A DNA stretch of 64,000 bases from Paracoccus sp. S-4012 (GTDB lineage Bacteria > Pseudomonadota > Alphaproteobacteria > Rhodobacterales > Rhodobacteraceae). The DNA is taken from NCBI RefSeq assembly GCF_009674885.1, contig NZ_WKKA01000001.1:62001-126000 (forward strand), read 5' to 3'. Positions 8,834 through 16,496 of the stretch are shown piece after piece (positions within the stretch are counted from its first letter, which is position 1; every line of letters starts with the position of its first letter). The translations under genes and the position numbers were made by a program. Below the pieces are notes generated by a model. It had not been told where the DNA came from. It made no database searches and saw only the letters and a program-made list of their open reading frames with translations.

Positions 8834-9751
8834 TCACGCGATCAAGTCACGGAACCGCTTGAGGCTGCCGATCTGCTCGCCCGCGGTCTTGCCCGAGAAG
8901 CGGAGATGGATGTGGTTTGCGCCCAGCTCGTGCAGCGCCGCGATCTCGGACGTGACCTGCTCCCGCGACTTGCCGTCCGGGTAGTAGCCGAGCTCGAGGT
9001 CGATCGTCTTCGGGTCGCGCCCGGCCTCGGCCGCTGCGGCGTTGACCTTAGCGATCGCCTCCTGCTCCGACGCGTCGAGCGTGTCGTCGCCCTTCTTGAT
9101 CTGGAACAGCGGGCACCAGCCGTCGCCGATGCGGCCGATGCGGTTCAGCACCACGTCCGGCGGCACCGGGTTCTCGGTCCGGCCGGCACCGATCCAGATC
9201 GGGATCGGCTTCTGGATCGGCAGCGGGCGGATGTTCACGTGCTGGAGGTCGTGGAAGTCGCCCTTGAACTCCACCACGTCCTGCGTCCAGAGCAGCCGCA
9301 GCACCTTCACCTGCTCCTCGAAGCGGCGGGCGCGGGTCTTGAACTCGGTCTCGAGCGCCGCGAACTCCACCGCGTTGTAGCCGAGGCCCACGCCCAGCAG
9401 CATCCGCCCGCCCGAAAGATTGTCGATCATTGCGGCCTGCTTGGCGACGAGCGCGGTCTGGCGCTGCGGCAGGCCGAGGACCCCGGTCACGAGCTTCACC
9501 TTGCTGGTCAGGTGGCAGAGATAGGCCATCAGCGTGAAGACTTCGTTGAAGTTCGATTGCGCCGTATAGGGCGTGTAGGGCATCCCGGGATGCTTGGTCA
9601 CATCCACGCCGACGATGTGGTCCACGAAACGGACCTTGTCGTAGCCCTCGGCCTCGGCGGTGGTGATGAAGTCGAGCATCCCCTGGAAATCGTCGAGATG
9701 CGTGAACTGGTTCACGTTGACGGCGTATTTCACGATCTCGTGCGGCTGCAT
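8834..9751 (-). CDS. LLM-class (luciferase-like) F420-type oxidoreductase
   Basis: A 305-residue TIM-barrel protein of the bacterial luciferase-like superfamily, which uses F420H2 or FMNH2. Signatures are AEAEGYDKVRFVDHIVG near the N-terminus, the central LGLPQRQTALVAKQAA, GGRMLLGVGLGYNAVEFAAL, and the C-terminal ELGANHIHLRFSG. ATG 9751 has an AAGAAGGGA ribosome-binding site upstream. It is the last gene of the fbiC-npdG-cofE-cofD-cofC operon and its start lies just inside the cofC 3' end, so it is very likely co-expressed with F420 biosynthesis. I infer that F420 rather than FMN is its cofactor. It could be an F420-dependent reductase, dehydrogenase or monooxygenase; the substrate is unknown. 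Confidence 0.85.
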   Translation of the reverse strand: MQPHEIVKYAVNVNQFTHLDDFQGMLDFITTAEAEGYDKVRFVDHIVGVDVTKHPGMPYTPYTAQSNFNEVFTLMAYLCHLTSKVKLVTGVLGLPQRQTALVAKQAAMIDNLSGGRMLLGVGLGYNAVEFAALETEFKTRARRFEEQVKVLRLLWTQDVVEFKGDFHDLQHVNIRPLPIQKPIPIWIGAGRTENPVPPDVVLNRIGRIGDGWCPLFQIKKGDDTLDASEQEAIAKVNAAAAEAGRDPKTIDLELGYYPDGKSREQVTSEIAALHELGANHIHLRFSGKTAGEQIGSLKRFRDLIA

Positions 9752-10344
9752 GGGCTGTCCCTTCTTGCGGTGTAATGCGGTGCCAGCGGCCAGAGGCCGA
9801 GGTCGGCGGCGGTGTCGATGTCGTGGGCGAGCGCCGGGTGGCGGAAGATGCGGCAGGACGCGCCCAGGCGGGCGGCCTCGGCACGGTGGCGGGCGAGGCT
9901 GCCGGGGCCATAGGCGAAGCCGAAGCGGGCGCGTTCGGCCGGGCCGAGCACGAGGAGGTTGGTGCCGTCCTCGTGGCGGTCGGGAACCAGTGTGACGCCG
10001 GGCACCTCGGCAGCGGCGAGCAGCGCGGCGGCGCTGAGCGCGGGCAGGTCGGCGGGCAGGACGACCAGCGGCGCGGCATGGCCCAACAGCGCAGCGCCAT
10101 GCGCCACGGCGGCGTTCAGCCCGACGCCAGGATCGGGAAGCGCCATCGCCCCCGCTGCGAGGGCCAGCGCCGCGACCTCCTCGTCCTCGGTAACGACCGC
10201 CACCCGCGCTCCGGTCGAGCGCGCCACGGCCAGTGTGCGGCCCAGCAGGTCGCGGCAGAGCCTCGCGCGCACCGTGGGCGAGAGCACGCTCGCCAGCCGC
10301 GACTTGCCGCGGCGGAAGCTCTTGGCCGGGATCAGGATGTCCAT
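9730..10344 (-). CDS. cofC: CofC/FbiD-type guanylyltransferase for F420 biosynthesis
   Basis: A 204-residue nucleotidyltransferase that activates a three-carbon phospho-acid with GTP (2-phospho-L-lactate, phosphoenolpyruvate or 3-phosphoglycerate depending on lineage). It begins MDILIPAKSFRRGKSRLA, the conserved nucleotide-binding start, and has VVTEDEEVAALA, VVLPADLPALSAAAL and the metal-site region RHEDGTNLLVLGP followed by HDIDTAADL. ATG 10344 lies 11 bases inside the upstream cofD, so the genes are coupled. Its 3' end overlaps the start of the luciferase-like gene by about 22 bases. The residues choosing the phospho-acid cannot be read by eye. Confidence 0.9.
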   Translation of the reverse strand: MDILIPAKSFRRGKSRLASVLSPTVRARLCRDLLGRTLAVARSTGARVAVVTEDEEVAALALAAGAMALPDPGVGLNAAVAHGAALLGHAAPLVVLPADLPALSAAALLAAAEVPGVTLVPDRHEDGTNLLVLGPAERARFGFAYGPGSLARHRAEAARLGASCRIFRHPALAHDIDTAADLGLWPLAPHYTARRDSPCSRTRS

Positions 10345-11255
10345 GCGAGCGATCCGGCAAGATCGAGGCATTCGCGGGCGAGTGCCAGGCGGTCCTCGTC
10401 AGTCTGCATCAGGCTCTTGGTGGCGCGCACGGGGATGCGCAGCCGCGCTGCAAGACCCGCGTCGGCCTCGTCGATCACCATGCCCGAGAGGAGGCTGCCG
10501 TAGTGGTCGGCGATCCCTACCGGCGAGGCCTCTGTTCCCAGTTCCCGCAGAAGCCGCGCCGCCGGACCCTTGACCGCCTCGCCGCCGATGATCGGCGAGA
10601 CAGCGATGACAGGCACCTTCGGCATGGCCTCGCGCAGCCCGGGAACGCTCAGGATCGGGTCGATCGAGACATAGGGGTTCGACGGGCAGATAACGATCGC
10701 CTCGGCCGCGGCCAGCGCCTCGGTCAGGCCAAAGGCGGGGCGAGCGGCCTCGATGCCGTCGAAGCGGAAACCGGTGACGGCGCCCTCGGCGCGGCGGCGG
10801 ACAAACCAGTTTTGGAAGCTCAGTTCGCCCGCCGGGGTCTGCACCATCGTCGCCACAGGGTCGTCGGTCATCGGCAGGATGCGGGCGGTGATGCCCAGTT
10901 TCGCCGCGATATCGGCGGTGACTGCCGACAGTGGTTCGCCCTGCCTCAGCCGGTCGGTCCGCAGGATGTGGAGCGCGAGGTCGCGGTCGCCGAGCAGGAA
11001 CCAGTCCTCGCCGCCGAGTCGCCGGATCCGCTCCATCGCAGCAGTGGTTTCGCCAGCCACGCCCCAGCCCTGCTCGCGATTGGCGATGCCCGCCAGCGTA
11101 TAGGTCACGGAGTCGATATCGGGACAGATCCGCAGTCCCAGATGGGTGAAATCGTCGCCGGTATTGACGATCACCGTCAGGTCCGCGCCGGCCAGCGCCA
11201 GCCCATGCGCCAGCCGTCCGCCGCCCACGCCGCCCGCAAGCGCCACGACCTTCAT
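10332..11255 (-). CDS. cofD: CofD: F420 phospho-acid transferase
   Basis: A 307-residue protein that transfers the activated phospho-acid to the deazaflavin FO, giving F420-0 (or dehydro- or 3PG-F420-0). The start MKVVALAGGVGGGRLAHGL is the hallmark glycine-rich N-terminus of CofD; NTGDDFTHLGLRICPDIDS and IVICPSNPYVSIDPIL are the GDP/FO binding regions, and VIAVSPIIGGEAVKGPA follows. The length matches the archaeal and bacterial CofD family. ATG 11255 overlaps the cofE stop (ATGA), and the 3' end overlaps cofC. This places the two consecutive activation and transfer steps in one transcript. Confidence 0.95.
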   Translation of the reverse strand: MKVVALAGGVGGGRLAHGLALAGADLTVIVNTGDDFTHLGLRICPDIDSVTYTLAGIANREQGWGVAGETTAAMERIRRLGGEDWFLLGDRDLALHILRTDRLRQGEPLSAVTADIAAKLGITARILPMTDDPVATMVQTPAGELSFQNWFVRRRAEGAVTGFRFDGIEAARPAFGLTEALAAAEAIVICPSNPYVSIDPILSVPGLREAMPKVPVIAVSPIIGGEAVKGPAARLLRELGTEASPVGIADHYGSLLSGMVIDEADAGLAARLRIPVRATKSLMQTDEDRLALARECLDLAGSLAWTS

Positions 11256-11989
11256 CGGAAGAGGTCCATCTTCCGCGGCCGCACCAGATCGGCCGCGCGG
11301 CCATCGCCCACCACCTGAGGCACGCCGCGCAAGTGCACCACCGGGCGGCCTTCGTCGCCCTGTCCCATCAGCAGCGAGCCCGCCGCCGCAATCTCGTCGG
11401 CAAAGGCCAGTTCGCTGGTCAGCATCGAGCGGCCCATCCGGTCCGGGCGACCGCGCAGGTCGATCAGCGCCGGTATTCCAGCGACCCCGATTGCCGTGCC
11501 GCAAGTGCCCATCCGCCACGCGCGGCCGAAGCTGTCGTTGATGACCACCGCAAGGCCCAGGGCGTCGGCCAACCGTCGCGCCGACGCGTCGGGATCCACA
11601 GGCAGCAACAGCACCCGCTCGTCCGATCCGGCGACATTGGAGGCGTCGATCCCCGCATTGGCCATGACGAAGCCGCGCCGGTCCTCGACCACGATCACCC
11701 CCGGCACGCAGCGCAGCACCTCTCGGCTCTCGCGCAGGATCAGCTCGACTACGCGCGGGTCTTTCTGCGCCTTGGCTGCGAGTTCCTCCGCCTTCGGTGA
11801 AGGCGCGACATCGGCCAGCGCCACCATCCGGCCCTCGGCCTTGGAGACGATCTTCTGCGCCACCACCAGCACGTCGCTTGCCGCGGGCGTGATCGCGGCC
11901 CGCTCCAGCCCCGCGCGCAGGATCGCGGCCAGATCGTCGCCTTCGGTGACTTCGGGCAGGCCGGGCAGGGCGGTCGCGGTCAGCTGCAT
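11252..11989 (-). CDS. cofE: CofE: coenzyme F420-0:L-glutamate ligase
   Basis: A 245-residue GTP-dependent ligase that adds L-glutamate(s) to F420-0. Family marks are DVLVVAQKIVSKAEGR near residue 44, RESREVLRCVPGVIVVED, GFVMANAGIDASNV, and INDSFGRAWRMGTCGTAIG. It is a stand-alone ligase of the archaeal type: the C-terminal nitroreductase-like domain that actinobacterial FbiB uses to reduce dehydro-F420-0 is absent. ATG 11989 lies directly after the preceding gene's stop. The missing reductase domain bears on which F420 variant is made. Confidence 0.93.
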   Translation of the reverse strand: MQLTATALPGLPEVTEGDDLAAILRAGLERAAITPAASDVLVVAQKIVSKAEGRMVALADVAPSPKAEELAAKAQKDPRVVELILRESREVLRCVPGVIVVEDRRGFVMANAGIDASNVAGSDERVLLLPVDPDASARRLADALGLAVVINDSFGRAWRMGTCGTAIGVAGIPALIDLRGRPDRMGRSMLTSELAFADEIAAAGSLLMGQGDEGRPVVHLRGVPQVVGDGRAADLVRPRKMDLFR

Positions 11990-11991
11990 AG

Positions 11992-12651
11992 TCAGACGCC
12001 GGTGATGCGGATGCCCGAGCCGGGCGACTTGTAGCGGCGGTTGATGGAGATCAGCAGCGAGGTCAGCGCCTCGACCGCGGCGGCATTGGCGACCGGCCCG
12101 GCATGATAGGCGCGCAGACCCATCGCCTCGGCCAGCCCGACCGCGACCCCTGCCGCCTCGGCATCGTCGGCGCAGACCAGCACGTCGCATTCCACCTCAT
12201 GCGAGAGGTCGCGCAGGTGATGGGCCGAGACGTTTTGGAAGGCGGCCACGACCCTCACGCCCTCGCCCAGTTCGGCCTGCAGGTTCGCCACTGCGCTGTC
12301 ACCCTCGGGCAACTGCACGCGGGCGACCTTGGGCGGCATCAGCGGCACCGTCGCGTCGATCAGCACCTTGCCCTGCAATTGCTCGCGGAGCGCGAGTGCC
12401 GTGTCGCGCTGCGCGGCGTAGGGGACGGTCAGGAGGATGACATCGGCCCGCGCGGCGGCTTCGGCGGACGTCGCCCCGGTCGCGTTGTCCTTGGCGATCT
12501 CCGCGTTGATCCCCGCGGCGGCCGCCTCGGCCTTTGCAGCATCGCGGCCGCCGATCACCACCCGATAGCCCGCATTGGCCAGTCGCAGGGCGATCCCGCC
12601 GCCCTCGGCTCCGGTGCCGCCGATGATGGCGATGGTCGGTTTCTCGGTCAT
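11992..12651 (-). CDS. npdG: F420:NADPH oxidoreductase (NADPH-dependent F420 reductase)
   Basis: A 219-residue Rossmann protein that exchanges hydride between F420 and NADP(H). The NADP-binding N-terminus IAIIGGTGAEGGGIALRLA is followed by VVIGGRDAAKAEAAAA, VILLTVPYAAQ and a C-terminal AALTSLL-type end (SINRRYKSPGSGIRITGV) characteristic of the Fno/NpdG family. I chose ATG 12651 because GGAG lies about 7 bases upstream; an alternative ATG at 12663 overlaps the fbiC stop (TGATG) but has no clear ribosome-binding site. Encoding it between fbiC and cofE gives the operon its own supply of reduced F420. Confidence 0.9.
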   Translation of the reverse strand: MTEKPTIAIIGGTGAEGGGIALRLANAGYRVVIGGRDAAKAEAAAAGINAEIAKDNATGATSAEAAARADVILLTVPYAAQRDTALALREQLQGKVLIDATVPLMPPKVARVQLPEGDSAVANLQAELGEGVRVVAAFQNVSAHHLRDLSHEVECDVLVCADDAEAAGVAVGLAEAMGLRAYHAGPVANAAAVEALTSLLISINRRYKSPGSGIRITGV

Positions 12652-12662
12652 TTGCGACTCCA

Positions 12663-15065
12663 TCAGGCAGCGCGCCGGGCGCGCGGGGTGATTTCGCCCG
12701 TCACCAGCGGCGCGAGCGGCTCGGCGGCGTAGCTGCGGGCTGTCTGTCCGGGCGGCACGGTCCCGTAGAGCGTCGAGCGCTGCGCGCCCTTCCGCCCGGC
12801 GCGGGCGATCAGGGCGTCCATTTGCGCGGGCGGCAGTTCCTGTCCGAACTCGGTTCCCGCCGCGCGCGAGATGCTCTCGTTCATCAGCGTGCCGCCGACG
12901 TCGTTCACCCCGGCGTTCAGCGCCGCCAGGACCCCCTCTGCCCCCAGCTTGCACCACGAGACCTGGATGTTCGGGATCAGCGGATGCAGCGCGAGGCGCG
13001 CAACCGCATGCATCAGCACCACTTCGCGGAAGGTCGGCCCCTGCCGCGACTGGCCGCGGTGATACATCGGCGCTTCCATGTGGACGAAGGGCAAGGGAAC
13101 GAACTCGGTGATGCCGCCGCTGCGCTCCTGCAGATCGCGCAGCGCCAGCAGATGGGCGGCCCAGTCGTCCGGCCCGTCGATATGGCCGAACATGATGGTC
13201 GAGGTGGTCGGCAGCCCCACGCCATGCGCGGCCTCGATCACGTCGAGCCAGCCCTGCACGGTCAGCTTGTCGGGGCAGAGGAGCGCGCGGGCGCGGTCGG
13301 TCAGCACTTCGGCCGCGGTGCCGGGCAGGCTGCCGAGGCCGGCGTCACGCAGCCGCTCGAGATAGGCCGAAACGGACAGGCCCAGCGTCTCGGCCCCGTG
13401 CGCGACCTCGAGCGGCGAGAAGGCGTGGACATGGATGCCTGGCGCCCCGCGCTTGGCGGCGGCGATCAGGTCGAGATAGGTCCGGCCGGTGAAGGAGGGA
13501 TGGATGCCGCCCTGCATGCAGACCTCGGTCGCGCCGCGGTCCCAGGCCTCGGCCGCGCGGCGGCTGACCTCGTCGAGGTCGACCAGATAGGGCCGCCCGC
13601 GCAGGTGATCGGCGGTCTTGCCCTTGGAGAAGGCGCAGAAGCTGCACTTGTAGGCGCAGATGTTCGTGTAGTTGATGTTGCGGTTCACCACATAGCGGAC
13701 GAGGTCGCCGTTCGCGCGGGCGCGCAGTTCGTCGGCGGCGGTGGCGATGGCCTGCACCTCCGGGCCTCGGGCGCGGAACAGGCGGGCGATCTGAGCGGCG
13801 TTCAGACGGTAGCCATCGGCGGCGCGGTGGAGGATCGCGTCGAGATCGGGCGTGGCGCGCGGCGCGAGGCGGGGCAGGCGGGGCACGATCCCTGCCTTGC
13901 CCGGCGCCCAGGGGTCGGCGCGGCCCCAGCCATCGGCATCGGCGGCGCGCAGGACGGGCGCATGCAGCACGGGATCGACCCAGCGGTCGAGGGCTGCGAC
14001 ATGCGCCGGATAGACCGGCAGCCGCGAAACCAGCGTCGCACCCGCAGCCTCGGTCGTCCGGCGCAGGAGGTCGAGGTCCGGCCAGCGTGCCTCGGGGTTC
14101 ACGTGGTCGGGCGTGACCGGCGAGACGCCGCCCCAGTCGTTGATCCCGGCGGCCAGCAGTTCGGGAAAGCGGTCGAAGCTCAGGTTCGGCGGAACCTGTA
14201 TGTTCATCTCTGGCCCGAAGATCAGCCGGGCGGCGGCGGCGGTCCAGAGAAGCTCCTCCATCGACGGCGCGGCGGCGTCGGCCATGCGGGTGCCAGGCTT
14301 CGGCTGGAAGTTCTGGACGATGATCTCCTGGATATGGCCGTGCTCACTGTGCAGCGCCTCAAGGGCGAGCAGCGCCTCGACCCGCTCGGCGCGGGTCTCG
14401 CCGAGACCGATCAGGATGCCGCTGGTGAAGGGGATCGCCTGTCGGCCGGCGGCGGCGATGGTTTCCAGCCGCACGGCGGGGATCTTGCCCTTCGAGCCGT
14501 AATGCGCCCCCCCCTTCGCCAGCAGCACAGGCGCGGTTCCTTCCAGCATCAGGCCCTGGCTGACGCCCACCCGCCGCAGACGGGCAAGGTCGGCTTCGGC
14601 CATGACGCCCGCGTTCAGGTGCGGCAGCAGGCCGGTCTCGCGCAGGACCAGCGCGGCCATCGCGGCCAGGTAGTCGAGCGTAGTTGCATGGCCAAGTTCG
14701 ACCAGTTCCTCGCGCGCCACCCGGTAGCGGTCCTCGGGCCGCTCGCCCAGCGTGAACAGCGCCTCGGTGCAGCCGGCCGCGGCGCCGGCGCGGGCCACAG
14801 CCAGCACCTGCTCGGGCGTCATGAAGGCGCGCTCACCCTTCCGCGGTGGATGGGCGAAGGTGCAGTAGCCGCAGGTATCGCGGCAGAGCTGCGTCAGGGG
14901 AATGAAGACTTTGGGCGAGAAGGACACGAGATCGCCGTGGCCCAGCCGCTTCAGGCGCTGCGCCTCCTGCAGCAGGTCGGCGCGCTCCAGCCGCGCCATC
15001 CAGTCCCGCAGCAGTTCCGGGGAGGGCAGCGCGCCGTGAGCCGGCGCGGCGATCAGGCCTTGCAT
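12663..15065 (-). CDS. fbiC: FbiC: fused CofG-CofH FO (deazaflavin) synthase
   Basis: An 800-residue dual radical-SAM enzyme that makes 7,8-didemethyl-8-hydroxy-5-deazariboflavin (FO) from tyrosine and a ribityl pyrimidine. The N-terminal CofG half carries CRDTCGYC (Cys61, 65, 68). The C-terminal CofH half carries CAYKCSFC (Cys470, 474, 477) after NRNINYTN. Each is a CX3CX2C [4Fe-4S]/SAM motif, and both are intact. Further marks are NFQPKPGTRM in the first half and MFGHIDGPDDWAAHL in the second. ATG 15065 follows AAGGAGG by 9 bases. It is the first gene of the F420 operon; a promoter with a dyad is predicted just upstream. Fusion of the halves is usual in bacteria, whereas archaea have separate proteins. 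Confidence 0.96.
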   Translation of the reverse strand: MQGLIAAPAHGALPSPELLRDWMARLERADLLQEAQRLKRLGHGDLVSFSPKVFIPLTQLCRDTCGYCTFAHPPRKGERAFMTPEQVLAVARAGAAAGCTEALFTLGERPEDRYRVAREELVELGHATTLDYLAAMAALVLRETGLLPHLNAGVMAEADLARLRRVGVSQGLMLEGTAPVLLAKGGAHYGSKGKIPAVRLETIAAAGRQAIPFTSGILIGLGETRAERVEALLALEALHSEHGHIQEIIVQNFQPKPGTRMADAAAPSMEELLWTAAAARLIFGPEMNIQVPPNLSFDRFPELLAAGINDWGGVSPVTPDHVNPEARWPDLDLLRRTTEAAGATLVSRLPVYPAHVAALDRWVDPVLHAPVLRAADADGWGRADPWAPGKAGIVPRLPRLAPRATPDLDAILHRAADGYRLNAAQIARLFRARGPEVQAIATAADELRARANGDLVRYVVNRNINYTNICAYKCSFCAFSKGKTADHLRGRPYLVDLDEVSRRAAEAWDRGATEVCMQGGIHPSFTGRTYLDLIAAAKRGAPGIHVHAFSPLEVAHGAETLGLSVSAYLERLRDAGLGSLPGTAAEVLTDRARALLCPDKLTVQGWLDVIEAAHGVGLPTTSTIMFGHIDGPDDWAAHLLALRDLQERSGGITEFVPLPFVHMEAPMYHRGQSRQGPTFREVVLMHAVARLALHPLIPNIQVSWCKLGAEGVLAALNAGVNDVGGTLMNESISRAAGTEFGQELPPAQMDALIARAGRKGAQRSTLYGTVPPGQTARSYAAEPLAPLVTGEITPRARRAA

Positions 15066-15097
15066 GATGTTCCCCTCCTTCGGAACAAGTTTGCAAA

Positions 15098-15111
15098 GTT
15101 GGATAGACAAC
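15098..15111. promoter_or_regulatory. Candidate operator dyad (GntR/HutC-like) in the fbiC promoter
   Basis: GTTG-GATAGA-CAAC is an inverted repeat with 4-bp arms that covers the predicted -10 box of fbiC. On the minus strand the 12-mer TTGTCTATCCAA differs at only two positions from TTGTATATACAA, the HutC-type operator as I recall it. The only GntR-family gene in the window, at 22.0-22.8 kb, carries a UTRA domain as HutC regulators do. Binding is inference. Confidence 0.4.
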
Positions 15112-15130
15112 ATTGCTGGACCGATGTAAA
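15102..15130 (-). promoter_or_regulatory. Predicted sigma70-type promoter of the F420 operon
   Basis: Read on the minus strand, TTTACA (15130-15125) and TCTATC (15107-15102) are separated by 17 bases and lie about 40 bases before the fbiC start. Both boxes match the sigma70 consensus only partly. A 14-bp dyad overlaps the -10 box. Confidence 0.5.
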
Positions 15131-15230
15131 GGGCAATCAGCATCCCTCGGCGGCCTTGCCGGAGCCGGTCATGCGCATAGACTGGGGAACCGCGGTCATG
15201 CCGCGTGTCAGGAGAGGACGGGACATCATC

Positions 15231-16238
15231 ATGAAGAAATTCCGACAACTCGCCGCCAGTGCCGCCGCCCTCGGGCTGACGGCCGGTGCCGCGCTCGCCC
15301 AGGAAAGCGTCCATGTCGCCGCGGCCGCCATCAACATCGCGCATGGCCCGATCGCGCTCGCTGCGGCCGATCCGTCGATCTTCAAGGCGCACGGGCTTGA
15401 TCTCGAGGTGACCGACCTGCGCGGCGCCTCGCCGAACTGCATCGCGGCGCTGCTGTCGCGTTCGGCCGACCTCTGCCAGGTCGGCACCACCACCGGCACC
15501 GACGCCATCGCCGAGGGCGCCGATCTGGTCGCCATCGTGGCCGTCTCGGGGCCCAGCGGCGAGGTTATTCTGTCGGACGACACGGTCGAGCGGCTGGGCG
15601 TCGCCCCCGACGCGCCGATCGCGGAGCGCATCCGCGCGCTCAAGGGGTTGAGCATCTCGACTGCTGCGCCGGGCTCGGCGCTCTACACGCTCGGCGACGC
15701 CATGCTCGGCACCGTGGGCCTGTCGTGGGACGACCTGAACTACCGCACGCTGGGCGAGGTCCCGGCGATGATCGAGTCGATTCGCAACAACCAGCTCGAC
15801 GGCGCGTTCTGGGTCTTCGGCTCGCTGGCGCAGCTGCTGGTGGACGGCGAGGGCGTGCGCTGGATCAGTCTCGCACGGGGGGATGTCGAGGAATACGAGG
15901 GCCTGCCCTTCGTCGCCGTCTTCGCCCGCCGCGACTGGGTCGAGGAGAACCCCGAGCGCGTGGCGGCCGTGCAGGCCGCCTATGCCGATGCGATCGATCG
16001 CCTCATCGACGATCCCGAGGCCTCTTCGGCCGCGATCAAGGCCGAGTTCTTCCCCGACATGGACCAGGCCCTCTGGGATGACGGCTACGAGCAGGCGCAG
16101 TTGGCCTTCCTGCGCGGCGGCGCCACCACCGAGGCCCTTTGGCAGCGGTTGCTGGATCTGCAGGCCTCCGCCTCGGACAAGGATTACACCGCCGCCTCCT
16201 TCGACAAGGTCGTGATCGGCACCGCGCGGGGCGAGTGA
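15231..16238 (+). CDS. ABC transporter substrate-binding protein 1 (NMT1/SsuA/TauA-like)
   Basis: A 335-residue periplasmic binding protein. MKKFRQLAASAAALGLTAG followed by AALAQE is a clear Sec signal peptide with cleavage after ALA. The mature part has DPSIFKAHGLDLEVTDLRG, RSADLCQVGTTTGTDAIAEG and EVPAMIESIRNNQLDGAF, the pattern of sulfonate/nitrate/pyrimidine-type binding proteins. ATG 15231 has AGGAG about 13 bases upstream and gives the signal peptide directly. It is a close paralogue of the next gene and is followed by a weak terminator-like hairpin, so it may be made in excess of the membrane components. The ligand is unknown; the neighbouring catabolic genes suggest an organic acid or sulfonate. 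Confidence 0.9.
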   Translation: MKKFRQLAASAAALGLTAGAALAQESVHVAAAAINIAHGPIALAAADPSIFKAHGLDLEVTDLRGASPNCIAALLSRSADLCQVGTTTGTDAIAEGADLVAIVAVSGPSGEVILSDDTVERLGVAPDAPIAERIRALKGLSISTAAPGSALYTLGDAMLGTVGLSWDDLNYRTLGEVPAMIESIRNNQLDGAFWVFGSLAQLLVDGEGVRWISLARGDVEEYEGLPFVAVFARRDWVEENPERVAAVQAAYADAIDRLIDDPEASSAAIKAEFFPDMDQALWDDGYEQAQLAFLRGGATTEALWQRLLDLQASASDKDYTAASFDKVVIGTARGE

Positions 16239-16282
16239 CAGGAGGATACGGCCGCGGCTTCACCTGCCGCGACCCAGCGCTT

Positions 16283-16317
16283 GACGCGGCGGCCGCAGGC
16301 TGCCGCGTCTTGCTTTC
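16283..16317 (+). terminator. Hairpin with weak T-rich tail after the first binding-protein gene
   Basis: GACGCGGC (16283-16290) and GCCGCGTC (16302-16309) form a perfect 8-bp stem with an 11-base loop, followed by TTGCTTT. The tail is interrupted, so it may be a partial terminator between the two binding-protein genes rather than a full stop. Confidence 0.5.
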
Positions 16318-16361
16318 CGTACCCGGGAGGCGATGCAGAACCGTCCAGCATAGAGAATGCC

Positions 16362-16380
16362 TTTCTTCATGCTGAAAACT
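16362..16380. promoter_or_regulatory. Copy 1 of a 19-bp TTCTTC-N5-GAA dyad (candidate IclR site)
   Basis: TTTCTTC-ATGCT-GAAAACT lies about 117 bases upstream of the second binding-protein gene. It is the weakest of three related dyads (others at 31581 and 38930): the left arm has TTCTTC in full and the right arm keeps GAA-A-T. Confidence 0.4.
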
Positions 16381-16496
16381 TCTTGCCCGCGGCCGCCCGC
16401 TCCCCTAGTGTGCCCGGAAGCGGGGATTCGGACGATCGGGAGTGGATCGGACGGCTGACGGAGGATCAGCGGGCGCCCCAGCCAGGGAGGAATGGG

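Noticed and set aside
12822..15230. Long N-terminal extension of binding protein 1 on the plus strand
   Set aside because: The frame runs antisense through fbiC. The signal peptide and ribosome-binding site place the start at 15231.
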